NCBI GenBank assembly: GCA_963836905.1
Contig: CAWIKY010000006.1
Span: 372,001-436,000 of the forward strand
From: CAWIKY01 sp963836905
Lineage (GTDB): Bacteria; Pseudomonadota; Alphaproteobacteria; Caulobacterales; Hyphomonadaceae
DNA length: 64,000 bases
Direction of reading: 5' to 3'
Shown here one piece after another: positions 12,374 to 22,380 of this stretch. The first letter of the stretch is position 1. The number at the start of each line of letters is the position of its first letter. Both the position numbers and the translations under genes were made by a program. The notes under the pieces were generated by a model, which was not told the origin of the DNA, did not search any database, and saw only the letters and a list, made by a program, of their open reading frames with translations.

Positions 12374-13379
12374 ATGGCCGGACCGTCTGTCTGGGCGGTC
12401 TCGGATGGTGTCGCCGGTCATACGGCGCAATCATTGGCCGTGGCGCAATCACTTGGAGACATGGATCGCTGGACGCGTCTGGCGGGCCTCAAGGGTGAAG
12501 GCCACCGTTCCGAACCGTTGATCCTGACACCGTCCGGACTGCAAACCCGCCTGCCTGCCGCATGGTGGCCAGCGCCGCTTCGTGCCTTGCCGCAAGACCA
12601 GCGTGAGGCCTTCACGCCGCCATGGCCGGATGTCTTCATCGCAACTGGCCGCAAGACCGCGCCCTATACCCGCGCCATCCGCAAGCTGTCGAACGGCAGG
12701 ACGCTGACGGTTCAGGTGATGAACCCGAAATGCGATCCGTCTGATTTCGATCTTCTTGTTGTGCCTGAGCATGACGGCGTATCCGGCGAGAACGTGATCT
12801 CCACGCTTGGCGCGCCCGTTTATTTTTCTGCTGACCGCATCGAGGACGCGCAATTGGCGCAGGCGTCCATGCTCGAGGAGGAAGGCTTCCGGGTCAGCGT
12901 TCTTCCTCGGCGGCGATTCCGATGCATTCACAATGAGCCCCGCCACATGTGCCGCTCTTGAAGCCGGCCTGCGCCAGATTGCTGATGATGGGGCAAAGTT
13001 GCGGATCATCTGTTCGCGCCGGACCCCTGAACATGCCCGGGGCCGGTTTCGCGCCCTGGCGTCGGATATTGGCGCGCCGTTCTGGGCCGATGCGGGCGAC
13101 GGGCCGAACCCCTATCTGGCATGGTTGTCGCTCAGCGAAGCGGTTCTGGTCACCGAAGACTCCACCAACATGATGTCTGAGGCCGCCTGGTTCGCCAAAC
13201 CGGTGCATATCGTTGCACTCGAAGGCGGGTCAGCGAAGTTTTCCGCGCTGCGTGAGGCCTTCATCCGGCGCGGTATAGCGCGGCCCTTTGAGGGCGCGGT
13301 GGCGACCTGGGACTATCCACCCCTGCGCGAGATCGACCGCGTGGCCGATGCAATCACGGAGCGTTTGCTGGCACGGTAG
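12374..13379 (+). CDS. ELM1-family (DUF1022) protein, frame broken by one extra base
   Basis: Homologous to the bacterial relatives of plant mitochondrial fission factor ELM1, a glycosyltransferase-like fold of unknown reaction. The first frame runs VWAVSDGVAGHTAQSLAVAQSL to EEEGFRVSVL; the adjacent frame takes over LGGDSDAFTMSP through VLVTEDSTNMMSEAAWFAKPVHIV to the end. Removing one C near 12905 joins them as VSVLLGGDSDAF, the conserved family motif, and gives ~334 residues. The VTEDSxNMxSEA motif resembles nucleotide-sugar binding sites. The start is two bases after the greA stop, so they are probably cotranscribed. Confidence 0.82.
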
Positions 13380-14133
13380 AGCAGGGCGGGTACGGGTGAC
13401 GCAAGGGAGGATCGTGGCGCTTCCGGTTCTTTGCTCTTCTTGCGCCCTGCATAATTCGACGCGTTGATCGGCAAACCTCGCAATACTGGTAACTGTTGCG
13501 CGCTGTCACATTGAGCCTTCCCGAAAAGCAAAGCGCCTCGAAGTTTGCAGGGACCTTTCCGCTGCCTCCCCGGAATGGCGAAGCCATATCCGGGGCAGCC
13601 TCTCGAAAAAACCATCCTCACCCTCGTTCCCTCTCCTTCCGACCGGAAAGAGAGGGAGGCGCACGTTGTCCCGGCACGGCGCAAAAGCCCCTCTCCTATT
13701 TAAGGAGAGGGGTTTGGGGTGAGGTTGCTGTACGCTCTTTCCTCTCTACCGCCACGCCAGCGCGGCAGCGCGTGGCGTCCAGTAAACGTTCATATTGCAC
13801 AGGCAGTCTGGACTCCACGCCTTCGGCTGGAGTGGCGCTCAAATAATACGCCTGACCCCTTCATTCTGGCCGCCGGTTTTCCTCCTCCGCTTGCGGGGGA
13901 GGTAGCAGCGAAGCTGACGGAGGGGGCGGACCGCAAAGCGCTCTCATCCTGAGCCCGTCGAAGCACGAGAGCACGGCGGCGCATACATCTTTCCCCAAGG
14001 CTACCCCGGATCGTCGCTACGCTCGTCCGGGGAAGCGACTGATGGGATATCCGTGAATCCCAGCCGTCTCCCCGGAATGGCGAAGCATATGCGGGGCAGC
14101 CTTTCAGAGAGAAACATCGCCCGCCTTTATGAG
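13380..14133. repeat. Intergenic repeat cluster
   Basis: No gene is seen in these ~750 bases. They hold family B palindromes (13562-13604, 13998-14040, 14063-14105), an inverted family A copy (13686-13835), a CCTCCTCCGCTTGCGGGGGAGG hairpin near 13873, and the CTCATCCTGAGCCCGTCGAAG-type string at 13941-13972 that is common between alphaproteobacterial genes. The region separates the ELM1 gene from the convergent end of the Tad operon, so some hairpins may serve as terminators. Confidence 0.75.
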
Positions 14134-15113
14134 CTAGCCCTGCATCTCGGTGAACTTGATATAGGCCGGGCCGAGGATCACCAGAAACAGGACAGGAAGA
14201 AAGAAGACGATCATTGGCACGGTCAGCTTGGCCGGCAGGGCAGCGGCCTTCTTCTCGGCGGACGCAATCCGCATCTCGCGGTTTTCCTTGGCCATTACCC
14301 GCAGCGCATCGCCCAGCGGCGTACCGTATTTCTCGGCCTGCGACAGCGCCATGCAGACGGCTTTCACGCCCGGATGGTTGGTGCGGATCGCAAGATTGTC
14401 ATACGCCATGCGCCGGTCCTGCAGATAAGACAGTTCGGCATTGGTCAGCTTGAGTTCCTCGGCAAGTTCGGTCGAGGCGGAGCCGATCTCGTCGCCCACC
14501 TTGTCGAACGCCATTTCGATGGACATGCCGCTTTCCACGCAGATCAGCATCATGTCGAGCGCATCGGGAAACGCCCGCATGATCGAGGTCTGACGTTTCT
14601 TCGCAAGGTTGCTGACATAGAGGTTCGGGCCGTAAAAGCCGACCGCCGCCGCGAAAACGCAGATACCGATCCGCATCGGAAGCTGGAAGTCACCCTCACC
14701 AAGCACGAAGAGGTAGAACGACCGCCAGCAGACCGAACCCAATCGGCAGTGGCAAAGCGGAAGAAGTAGAAGGCAGACAGTGGCCCCGGCCCGCGAAGTC
14801 CGGCCTGGACCAGCTTGTCCTTTACGCCCGGGTCTTCCAGCGCCTTTTGCAGGTCGAGCTTTTCCACCGTGCTTTTCATGAAGCCCTTGTCGGCGCGCTT
14901 GATGCCGCGTTCGTTGATCTCAGCACGGCTCTGGCGGCGAAGCTGCTCGCGCCTGTTGGTGACCGATTTCAGCCGCGTTTCCAGCTTGTCGGTCTTCATC
15001 ATCGGCAGGGCGACGGTCATGATCGTTCCGAACGCGGCCAATGCCGCAAACAGGGCGGCAAGCATGCCCGGATCGGTGATCGACACCGCGAAAGCTGAGA
15101 TTTGGTCGACCAT
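14134..15113 (-). CDS. tadC: Tad pilus inner-membrane platform protein TadC/CpaH, frame broken by two extra bases
   Basis: A GspF-like platform protein of the Tad type IVc pilus machine, partner of TadB and the TadA ATPase. The N-terminal frame (MVDQISAFAVSITDPGM...LSAFYFFRFA) and the C-terminal frame (FYLFVLGEGDFQLPMRIG...GPAYIKFTEMQG) are out of register. Between them LPIGFGLLAV reads in the third frame. Removing one base near 14750 and one near 14719 yields FRFALPIGFGLLAVFYLFVLG, a good membrane helix, and a protein of ~325 residues, the family length. The GspF domain with SIEMAFDKVGDEI and PGVKAVCMALSQAEKYGTPLGDALRVMA is intact. Last gene of the operon. Confidence 0.88.
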
Positions 15114-15125
15114 GGCGTTCGCGTC

Positions 15126-16148
15126 CTAGAAGTCGAAGTTGATCATCTTCTTCATCACGAAGATGCCGAGCCCCATCAGGGTCGCCCCCGCAAGAAGAAT
15201 GAGATGGCCGACCGGCTTGAGGAAAAGCTCCATCATGTAGGACGGCGTCGTCACGTAGACGAGGATCATGACGCAGATCGGCAGGGAGCCGATGATCATG
15301 GCAGACGCTTTGGCTTCGGAAGAGAGCGCCTTGATTTTCTCGCGCAGCATTTTGCGCGACCGGATCACGACCGAAAGGTTGTTCAGCGCTTCGGACAGGT
15401 TACCGCCCGCCTGTGCCTGAATGCCCAGCACGATGGTGAAGAAGTTCACTTCCTGCAGCGGCACCCGGCGATAGAGCTTGTCGAGCGCTTGCGGAATGGA
15501 CTGGCCCATTGAAAGCCCGTCAACAACGTTCTCGAACTCGTGACGCAGCGGCTCGGGGCTCTCGCGCGCGATGATCCGCAGACATTCGTTCAGCGGCAGA
15601 CCGGACTTCACGCCGCGCACGATGATGTCGAGCGCATCGGCGAACTGGTTGATGATCTTCTTGTGGCGACCTTTGGTCTTCATGCCGAGAAACCAGCGTG
15701 GCAGACCGATAAAGCCCGCAAGCCCGACGACGGCGGTGATGATCACGCGGGCACTTTCGCCCATGAAGGTCTCGGTGATGCTGGACGGAGCGAACATGAA
15801 AACGGCGGTCGCCAGACTGGCCCCGACAATTAGGGAAATGATCCAGAAGACGGGGACGCTGGTCGCAAGACCGGCTTGCGCCAGACGCGAGCCTATATCC
15901 TGTGGCACCAGCGACTTCTTTTTCTTCGTTTCGGTATTGCGCAGATTCTTCAGCATGGACTGAGTCTGAAGCTTTCGCCGCGCAGCCGGATCATTGGACT
16001 TAACCTTACCGCCCATGCGATCGGATTGACCGATGGCCTTGGCCCGTTTTGCGGCGACCGCCGACCCGCCATTACCCGAAAAGGCAAATCCGATGCCCGC
16101 AATCGAGATGAAAGCGAGCCCGGCAATCAGCAGCGTCGTCATATCCAT
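15126..16148 (-). CDS. tadB: Tad pilus inner-membrane platform protein TadB/CpaG
   Basis: 340 residues. N-terminal membrane helix, basic cytoplasmic linker (AAKRAKAIGQ...KKKKSLVPQD), paired helices near residues 100-150, a GspF domain around 170-290 (FADALDIIVRGVKSGLPLNECLRIIARE, LGIQAQAGGNLSEALNNLS) and two C-terminal membrane helices. It anchors the pilus assembly machine in the inner membrane with TadC. The start codon overlaps the end of tadA and the stop is 12 bases before tadC, so translation is probably coupled within the operon. Confidence 0.92.
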   Translation of the reverse strand: MDMTTLLIAGLAFISIAGIGFAFSGNGGSAVAAKRAKAIGQSDRMGGKVKSNDPAARRKLQTQSMLKNLRNTETKKKKSLVPQDIGSRLAQAGLATSVPVFWIISLIVGASLATAVFMFAPSSITETFMGESARVIITAVVGLAGFIGLPRWFLGMKTKGRHKKIINQFADALDIIVRGVKSGLPLNECLRIIARESPEPLRHEFENVVDGLSMGQSIPQALDKLYRRVPLQEVNFFTIVLGIQAQAGGNLSEALNNLSVVIRSRKMLREKIKALSSEAKASAMIIGSLPICVMILVYVTTPSYMMELFLKPVGHLILLAGATLMGLGIFVMKKMINFDF

Positions 16149-17635
16149 CAGGCGGCCTCCAGCGCGTCCAGAGCGTCTGCGAGTTCTTTCTCCATGTTGT
16201 AATAGCGCGCGCGTTCCCAGAAACGGGGGCGCCCGATGCCCATGCCACGATGCCTGCCGGTGACACGTCCGTTTTCATCTTCGCCGTCGACTTCGAACTT
16301 CATAATGTCCTGGGTGACAATAACTTCGCCTTCCAGACCCATGACTTCGGAGATCGACATGATCTTGCGCGTTCCGTCGCGCAGACGGGATGCCTGAACC
16401 ACGACATCGATCGAACCGACGATCATTTCGCGGATGGTCTTGGCGGGCAGGGAGAACCCGCCCATCGTGATCATGGATTCCACGCGGCTGAGGCCTTCGC
16501 GCGGCGTGTTGGCATGCAGCGTTCCCATGGAGCCGTCATGGCCGGTGTTCATGGCTTGCAGGAGGTCGAAGGCCTCTGGCCCGCGCACCTCGCCGACGAT
16601 GATACGGTCGGGGCGCATACGCAGGCAGTTCTTGACCAGATCGCGCATCGTTACCGCGCCGGAGCCCTCGATATTGGCCGGGCGGGTTTCCAGACGAACG
16701 ACATGCGGTTGCTGCAGCTGGAGTTCGGCCGCGTCTTCACAGGTTATCACCCGTTCGCCGGGTTCGATGAACGCCGTCAGCGTGTTGAGAAGCGTGGTCT
16801 TGCCCGAGCCCGTACCCCCTGAAATCAGCACGTTGCAGCGGCAGGCACCGATAATTCGCAGGATGTCAGCGCCGGGTTTGGAGATGGAGCCGAACTCGAC
16901 AAGATCTTCGAGTTTCAGCTTGTCCTTCTTGAACTTCCGGATGGTGAGCGTCGGTCCGTCGATGGCCAGTGGCGGCGCAATCACGTTCACCCGCGAGCCG
17001 TCGAGCAAACGCGCATCGCAGATCGGCGAGCTTTCATCGACGCGGCGGCCGACCTGACTGACAATGCGCTGGCAGATGTTCATCAGCTGGGCATTGTCGC
17101 GGAAGCGGATATTGGTCCGCTCGATCTTGCCGTTCACTTCGATGTAGGTTGTGCCCGCACCGTTCACCATGATGTCGGCGATGTCGTCGCGTGCCAGCAA
17201 GGGCTCCAGCGGGCCATAGCCCAGAACGTCGTTACAGATGTCGACGAGCAGGCTCTCCTGCTCCGAGATCGACATGACGACGTTCTTGATGGAGATAATC
17301 TCAACGACGATGTCGCGGATTTCCTCGCGGGCACTGTCATTGTCCAGCTGGGCCAGCTGGGCCAGATCAATGGTGTCGATCAGGGCGTTAAAGACCATCG
17401 TCTTGACGCGGTAATACTCTTCCGACCTGTCCTGTACCTTGGTAACTGGCACATCGTATGTCGCGGCCTTCTTTTGCGGCTTGTTGCGAACAGGTTGCTT
17501 CGGCGGTTCAGGTGCAGGGCGCGCTTTTGTCGTCACGCCGCCCTGTGGCCGCGGGGACGGGGCAGGGGCAGGGCGTGCCGCTGGCTTGGGCTGCTGGGCA
17601 ACTGGTTGAGCCGGGTCGACGCGCTTTCCGAACAT
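16148..17635 (-). CDS. tadA: Tad pilus assembly ATPase TadA/CpaF
   Basis: 495 residues. This is the secretion ATPase that powers Tad/Flp pilus assembly. A Pro/Ala/Lys-rich N-terminus (to ~60) precedes the conserved CpaF domain. The Walker A is ISGGTGSGKTTLLN at about residue 275, the Asp box and Walker B region read CEDAAELQLQQPHVVRLETR and RPDRIIVGEVRGPEAFDLLQ, and a His box follows at NTGHDGSMGTLHANT. It acts at the cytoplasmic face with TadB and TadC. Directly downstream of cpaE. Confidence 0.95.
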   Translation of the reverse strand: MFGKRVDPAQPVAQQPKPAARPAPAPSPRPQGGVTTKARPAPEPPKQPVRNKPQKKAATYDVPVTKVQDRSEEYYRVKTMVFNALIDTIDLAQLAQLDNDSAREEIRDIVVEIISIKNVVMSISEQESLLVDICNDVLGYGPLEPLLARDDIADIMVNGAGTTYIEVNGKIERTNIRFRDNAQLMNICQRIVSQVGRRVDESSPICDARLLDGSRVNVIAPPLAIDGPTLTIRKFKKDKLKLEDLVEFGSISKPGADILRIIGACRCNVLISGGTGSGKTTLLNTLTAFIEPGERVITCEDAAELQLQQPHVVRLETRPANIEGSGAVTMRDLVKNCLRMRPDRIIVGEVRGPEAFDLLQAMNTGHDGSMGTLHANTPREGLSRVESMITMGGFSLPAKTIREMIVGSIDVVVQASRLRDGTRKIMSISEVMGLEGEVIVTQDIMKFEVDGEDENGRVTGRHRGMGIGRPRFWERARYYNMEKELADALDALEAA

Positions 17636-17647
17636 GATGTCTGCGCC

Positions 17648-19042
17648 CTATCGTTTCTTCTTGCCCATGAGGCGGTCCAGAATGCCGGTCGGCGGCACGG
17701 ATACCTCACGGCCTGTCAGAAGACTTGCAAGATAATCAACGCCCTGGGCCGCTTTTGAGGTAGGCGCGCTTTCAGACAGCATTTGTCCGTTGTTCGAGGC
17801 CGCACCGAAAATCTGCGGATCGAAGGGCAGGACCAGATCCGGTTCCAGGCCAATCGCGTCGGCGAAATCCTTGATGGGAATCTCGGGGCGCTTTGGAATG
17901 CCGGACATGTTGATGACCAGACGCGGCGGCGAGTCGTTGCTGCGCGCGGCTTTCAGGAAATCGACCAGATTCTTGCCGTTGCGAAGCGATGGCAGATCGG
18001 GGGAGCAGACGATGACGATCTCATCGGCATTGATGGCCGTCTGCTTGGTCCAGCTTGTCCAGTTGTGTGGCAGGTCAAGCACCACGAACGGGACCGTCTT
18101 GCGGACCTGATCGATGACCACCTCGTAGGCATCATCGTCGATATCATAGTCGGTATTGAGGTTGGCTGGCGCGGTGAAAATCGCGAGCCGGCTGCTGACC
18201 TTGCTGACCAGACGGTCAAGCACTGCATCATCGACCCGGTCCGGATCGCCCAGTGCGTCTGCCACGCTCTGATTGCTCTCCTGATTGAAGTCGAGCGAGG
18301 TCGTGCCCCATGAGAGATCCAGGTCGACCAGTGTTGTGTTGATCTGGATGTTTTCCGACACGCTCCAGGCCAGATTGTGAGCGATGGTGGAGGCACCCAC
18401 GCCGCCCTTGGCACCGACAACCGCGACGGACCGTCCGATGAACGGCTTGTCCGGGTCGACATAAAGCGTGGTGATGGAGTCGATCAGGTTCAAAGGCTTG
18501 AACGGCGGCACCAGATATTCACTGACACCGCGGGCAACAAGCTGTCGGTAGAGCTGAACATCGTTCATCGAGCCGATAACAAGAACACGGATATTCGGGT
18601 CGCAATGCCCGGCCAGTTCGTCGATCTGGTTCAGCATATCGCGCGCAGCCGCGCTCGACTCGACGATGAGGAGATCGGGTGTCGCTTCTTCGCGATAGTG
18701 CTGGATGGCGCGCACAAGCCCGCCATCGTCGACGGTCACGACTGCCTTTGCAAGACGGCGGTCGCGCGCGGCAGCTTCGATCACTTTCGCGGTGGACGCT
18801 TTTTCGCAGAAGGCATGAATGCTGATACGCGGAATGCTCATCTGGCCGGTATGGGCGGCAGACTGGGAGAGCGATTGCGATATGTCCTGGCTGGCAGGCG
18901 CAGGGTCACCGTCCGTCCGGAACTCCGGCATGTCGTCCAGTGTTTCCGTGGCCGTATCGAAATTGCGGAAATCATCGCCGAACTCGTCGTTGAAGTCGGC
19001 GTCGAACTCGTTGTTCTGCAGAAGTGCGTTTCTGGTGTTCAT
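17648..19042 (-). CDS. cpaE: Tad pilus localisation ATPase CpaE/TadZ
   Basis: 464 residues. An acidic N-terminus is followed by an atypical receiver-like domain (about 75-200: VIEAAARDRRLAKAVVTVDDGG, LLIVESS, RVLVIGSMNDV). Then comes a ParA/MinD-like ATPase domain starting SVAVVGAKGGVGASTIAHNLAW near residue 205. This is the deviant Walker A of the family, here with the second signature lysine replaced (GGVGAST), as seen in other CpaE proteins. It directs the pilus machine to a cell pole in Caulobacter. The C-terminus ends in GILDRLMGKKKR. Confidence 0.92.
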   Translation of the reverse strand: MNTRNALLQNNEFDADFNDEFGDDFRNFDTATETLDDMPEFRTDGDPAPASQDISQSLSQSAAHTGQMSIPRISIHAFCEKASTAKVIEAAARDRRLAKAVVTVDDGGLVRAIQHYREEATPDLLIVESSAAARDMLNQIDELAGHCDPNIRVLVIGSMNDVQLYRQLVARGVSEYLVPPFKPLNLIDSITTLYVDPDKPFIGRSVAVVGAKGGVGASTIAHNLAWSVSENIQINTTLVDLDLSWGTTSLDFNQESNQSVADALGDPDRVDDAVLDRLVSKVSSRLAIFTAPANLNTDYDIDDDAYEVVIDQVRKTVPFVVLDLPHNWTSWTKQTAINADEIVIVCSPDLPSLRNGKNLVDFLKAARSNDSPPRLVINMSGIPKRPEIPIKDFADAIGLEPDLVLPFDPQIFGAASNNGQMLSESAPTSKAAQGVDYLASLLTGREVSVPPTGILDRLMGKKKR

Positions 19043-19066
19043 CGCATCAAACCCTGGCTCGCCATC

Positions 19067-19765
19067 CTATTCGACCGCATCGCTGATACCGGAGCGTTCG
19101 TCATCGGTTCGTTCCGTCGCAGTCGGTTGACCGGCGCGGTATTTCTGCAGCACGACCGCGCGGCGGGCAGTGTCGGCGGGGTCAAAACGGCGCGTACCCA
19201 GAAGGTCCGCCGGATCAGCAACCATCGCTGCCAGATTGGACGCCGTGGCACATCCGAAAGCCGGGTGCGGGTCATTGGTATACATCGCGGCCAGATTGAC
19301 GGTCGCCAGAGACGGGCAGTCCGGGGCCACCGCCTCGAACGTGGCATAGGCCAGAACCAGCGGTGCATCGGGCGAACCCGCGCTGTCATATTCGCTCAGG
19401 CTGACATCGAAGACGCCATAGGCGGCAGCCGCTTCGCGCACCGCATCGGCGGTGAAGCGCGCAGTGTCCATGCCCGGTCCGTTGACGGGAAGCGCCAGAA
19501 TGAGCGGTCCGTGGCGGCGTCCGCGTGCTTTATAGTCGGCAACGAAGCCTTCCACCTGCAAGCGCTCATAGCCCGGAAGGCCGCGCACGCCCGCTTGCGG
19601 CAGAACTTCCAGCGTTTCGGTGGTTTCGACGACCTGGACCGACCAGTCCGGCCGGTCGGCCTTGCCGGTTTTCAGATAGGGCGAGTAGCTTTCACACCCG
19701 GCCAGTGCCAGCAAAGTGAGGGCGGTGAGCGTGAGGCCCGCAGAGCGCAGTCTTGAAGAAGTCAT
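19067..19765 (-). CDS. cpaD: Tad pilus lipoprotein CpaD
   Basis: 232 residues. MTSSRLRSAGLTLTALTLLALAGC is a lipoprotein signal; the mature part has the CpaD pattern RGRRHGPLILALPVNGPG, DVSLSEYDSAGSPDAPLVLAYATFEAVAPDC and FGCATASNLAAMVADPADLLGTRRFDPADTARRAVVLQKYRAGQP. It likely assists secretin assembly in the outer membrane. An upstream in-frame ATG at 19846 lies inside cpaC and precedes the signal peptide, so the start at 19765 is preferred. Between cpaC and cpaE in the operon. Confidence 0.88.
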   Translation of the reverse strand: MTSSRLRSAGLTLTALTLLALAGCESYSPYLKTGKADRPDWSVQVVETTETLEVLPQAGVRGLPGYERLQVEGFVADYKARGRRHGPLILALPVNGPGMDTARFTADAVREAAAAYGVFDVSLSEYDSAGSPDAPLVLAYATFEAVAPDCPSLATVNLAAMYTNDPHPAFGCATASNLAAMVADPADLLGTRRFDPADTARRAVVLQKYRAGQPTATERTDDERSGISDAVE

Positions 19766-19778
19766 GTGTCCTGCTCCG

Positions 19779-21455
19779 CTATTCGACGATGAAACCGACC
19801 GGCGCATCGAATGAAACATTCGATGTATCGGCCCCCGGCACGGCATAGAGATCGTTCAGCTGGCCAAGAAAGATCGTCGCCAGATCGCTGGCATTCGAGA
19901 AGCCTTCATCGGGCGTGCGCAGCTTGTTCGGCGAGGTCGGGTCGACCAGATACGGCGTCACGATGATAACCAGTTCGGTCTCGTCGTTCTGGAAATCACG
20001 CGACCGGAACAGTGCGCCAAGGATCGGGATGTTCTTCACGCCCGGAACGCTGTCCAGCGTCTGCTTGGTGCTTTCCTGAATGAGGCCCGCAATCACCGTT
20101 GAGCCGCCCGAAGGCAATTCCACAGTGGTTTCGGCGCGCCGGACACTGAGCGCCGGTACGTTGATCGACTGCACCGTGATGACACTGCCATCGGGCCGGG
20201 TACCGGCAACCGCCTGCGGCGCAAAAGCGCCTTCCTGCGTCAATTCCGAGACTTCGGTCGAGATGCGAAGGGAAATCCGGCCTTCAGATAGAACAACGGG
20301 CGTAAAGCTCAGCCCGACACCGAATGGCTTGAATTCAAGTTCGATCTGGCCGTTCTCGTCCTGCCCGACAGGCACGGGGAACTCGCCGCCAGCCAGAAAC
20401 TTGGCGCTTTCGCCGGAAATGGCTGTCAGGTTTGGCTCGGCCAGCGTTCGAACAAGACCGACACGTTCCAGGGCGTTCAGGTTGGCACCGATGGAGCTCT
20501 GCAGAACTTCCGCGCCCCGTGGCCCCACGAAATTGGACAGAACCCCGGAGAGCGCCAGACCGCCGAGCGCGCGCCCGGCGACACCGAAGGCATTACTCGT
20601 GGAGTTGGTTGTGGATCCGCCAAACCGTCCGGGTACCAGCGTTTGTACGATCGGGTTCCCGTTGATGTCAGTCGCAAGGATGCCTGGGTCGGTCAAGGAC
20701 GGTTCTTGCAGAAAAACTGGCTGCTGCACCGGCGGCACGTATTCACCGAAGGTCTGGGTATTGTTGAAGTTGATGCCGAGCTGCTTGGTCAGCGTGCGCT
20801 GCATCTCGACGATGCGCACCTTCAGCATCACCTGATCCTTGGCCTCGATCGTCAGGAGATTAATGACCTTCGAGGCACCGCCTTCAGCGCCTGACGCGGC
20901 TGTTGCAACGGCGGTGGCAGCGCCGCCAGCGTCCTGGGTCGCAAGAAAATTGGTGGCCAGATCGACCGCCCGCTGGCTTTCGACCAGACTGGCGACACGC
21001 CCCGTCAGGATAATCGCACCGTTTGAGGCCTCGGCCCGGATTTGCCCGTTCGGGATCAGACGGCTGTAAAGCTCGGCCAAACCGCCAAGATCCTGTTCGA
21101 CCTGAATACGAAGATCGAGGATCTGGTTGCCATAAGCGTCGAAGAAGAAGGCGTTGGTTTCACCCGTCGAGACACCCCGGAAGATCACACGGTTGGGTGT
21201 GCGAACCACGGCGTCGGCGATGGCCGGATTGGTGATGATCACGTCCGCTGCGGGTGTCGGAAGATCAATGACCGCTGACTTGTTGATCGGAAGCAGCAGA
21301 TCGCGCGCGCCTGATTGCAAGGCACGTTGCGGCGCAGGTGACAGCGGTGCGGCATTGGCAACCGCGCTATAGGTCCGGTTCTGGGCCGAACCGGGCGTTA
21401 TCCCGGCTGCGGCGACAAGGACCAGAGCGCTGCAGACCGTCGTGATCCGTTTCAT
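19779..21455 (-). CDS. cpaC: Tad pilus outer-membrane secretin CpaC/RcpA
   Basis: 558 residues with a Sec signal (KRITTVCSALVLVAAAGITPGSAQ). An N-terminal pilus N-domain (LLLPINKSAVIDLPTPAADVIITNPAIADAVVRTPNRVIFRGVSTGETN) is followed by a BON-like section (ALIPNGQIRAEASNGAIILTGRV in the related form) and the secretin domain with VRTLAEPNLTAISGESAKFLAGGEFPVPV, VELPSGGSTVIAGLIQES and PGVKNIPILGALFRSRDFQNDETELVIIVTPYLV. It forms the outer-membrane pore for the pilus. Start ATG overlaps the cpaB stop (TAATGA), indicating coupled translation. Confidence 0.95.
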   Translation of the reverse strand: MKRITTVCSALVLVAAAGITPGSAQNRTYSAVANAAPLSPAPQRALQSGARDLLLPINKSAVIDLPTPAADVIITNPAIADAVVRTPNRVIFRGVSTGETNAFFFDAYGNQILDLRIQVEQDLGGLAELYSRLIPNGQIRAEASNGAIILTGRVASLVESQRAVDLATNFLATQDAGGAATAVATAASGAEGGASKVINLLTIEAKDQVMLKVRIVEMQRTLTKQLGINFNNTQTFGEYVPPVQQPVFLQEPSLTDPGILATDINGNPIVQTLVPGRFGGSTTNSTSNAFGVAGRALGGLALSGVLSNFVGPRGAEVLQSSIGANLNALERVGLVRTLAEPNLTAISGESAKFLAGGEFPVPVGQDENGQIELEFKPFGVGLSFTPVVLSEGRISLRISTEVSELTQEGAFAPQAVAGTRPDGSVITVQSINVPALSVRRAETTVELPSGGSTVIAGLIQESTKQTLDSVPGVKNIPILGALFRSRDFQNDETELVIIVTPYLVDPTSPNKLRTPDEGFSNASDLATIFLGQLNDLYAVPGADTSNVSFDAPVGFIVE

Positions 21456-22294
21456 TATTGCAGGCCCCCTGCCGCTGTTTCCGTGAGGACGCCGTTTCGG
21501 TAGACTTTTACACTCGCGCTGTCGGCGCGCTGCGCATCCACGGGAACGGTATTGATGATACGCGGACCGTCGCCGGTATTGTCGGAGACGCCGCGCAGGG
21601 TCAGCGAAACCTCACCAACGTCAGTGGCTAGCGCCAGCAGTTCGGCATGCACGGGCGGAAGTTCGAGCGTTGCGGTGGACCCGATGACGACGTCCTCGTC
21701 TTCGCCTTCGCGAAACGTCTGGTCGATTGCGAGAACACGTACATTTTCGATGATCGTTTGCGACGTCGAAATCTGCCGGGTGCCGGCAATATCGGTGACG
21801 TCGATTTCCGCCGTCAGAATGACATCGACATGGTCGTTTGGAAGGATGAACCCGCCTGCAGCGGTCTCCACCGAGATTTCAACGGCGGCTGCGCGCATCC
21901 CGTCTGTCAGAATGGCGGACATGAAACCGGCCTCGCCGGGCTGCACGATCTTGCGGGCGATGAGCGGCTCACCGGCGTAAATCGGCGTGCGAACAACCGC
22001 GCCGGCCAGATCGGTAATGGCATCGGGCTGTTCGTCGTCTGCAAAGAAGCCCTCATGCGGGGATGTTTCGGGCCAGGCCTGCCAGCTTAGGTCTTCCGGT
22101 GCGAGACGCGATCCAAGCTGAAGGTCGGACGCTGCCACCAGCACCTGAAGGGTCGGCGTTTCTGCGATTGTGGTGTCGGCTGTAACGTCCGGCAAAGCGG
22201 GCAGAGGGGAAGAGGACATGCCCCGCACAAGCATTGCGGCAACCAGGGCTGCGCCTGCCGCGAATACCAGGATAAGAATGCGCATGATCGACAT
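21455..22294 (-). CDS. cpaB: Tad pilus assembly protein CpaB/RcpC
   Basis: 279 residues: one N-terminal membrane helix (MRILILVFAAGAALVAAMLV), then a SAF domain (VLVAASDLQLGSRLAPEDLSWQAWP, VVRTPIYAGEPLIARKIVQPGEAGFMSAILTDGMRAAAVEIS) and the RcpC C-terminal domain (GFILPNDHVDVILTAEI). It is periplasmic and supports the secretin. First gene of the cpaB-to-tadC run; a CtrA-like box lies 68-82 bases upstream of its start. Confidence 0.92.
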   Translation of the reverse strand: MSIMRILILVFAAGAALVAAMLVRGMSSSPLPALPDVTADTTIAETPTLQVLVAASDLQLGSRLAPEDLSWQAWPETSPHEGFFADDEQPDAITDLAGAVVRTPIYAGEPLIARKIVQPGEAGFMSAILTDGMRAAAVEISVETAAGGFILPNDHVDVILTAEIDVTDIAGTRQISTSQTIIENVRVLAIDQTFREGEDEDVVIGSTATLELPPVHAELLALATDVGEVSLTLRGVSDNTGDGPRIINTVPVDAQRADSASVKVYRNGVLTETAAGGLQ

Positions 22295-22361
22295 GGGCCG
22301 TAAGCCTCCCGCAAATCACAGCCGGAACGGTGCGATTTGCAGTGAAATCATCACAGCGTCT

Positions 22362-22376
22362 CTAAGGCTTGGTTAA
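22362..22376. promoter_or_regulatory. CtrA-like box upstream of cpaB
   Basis: CTAA, seven bases, TTAA: seven of eight fixed positions match the CtrA consensus TTAA-N7-TTAA. It lies 68-82 bases before the cpaB start, in the only gap (86 bases) between cpaA and cpaB. In Caulobacter the pilus genes are under CtrA control; that this site is used here is inference. Confidence 0.4.
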
Positions 22377-22380
22377 CAGA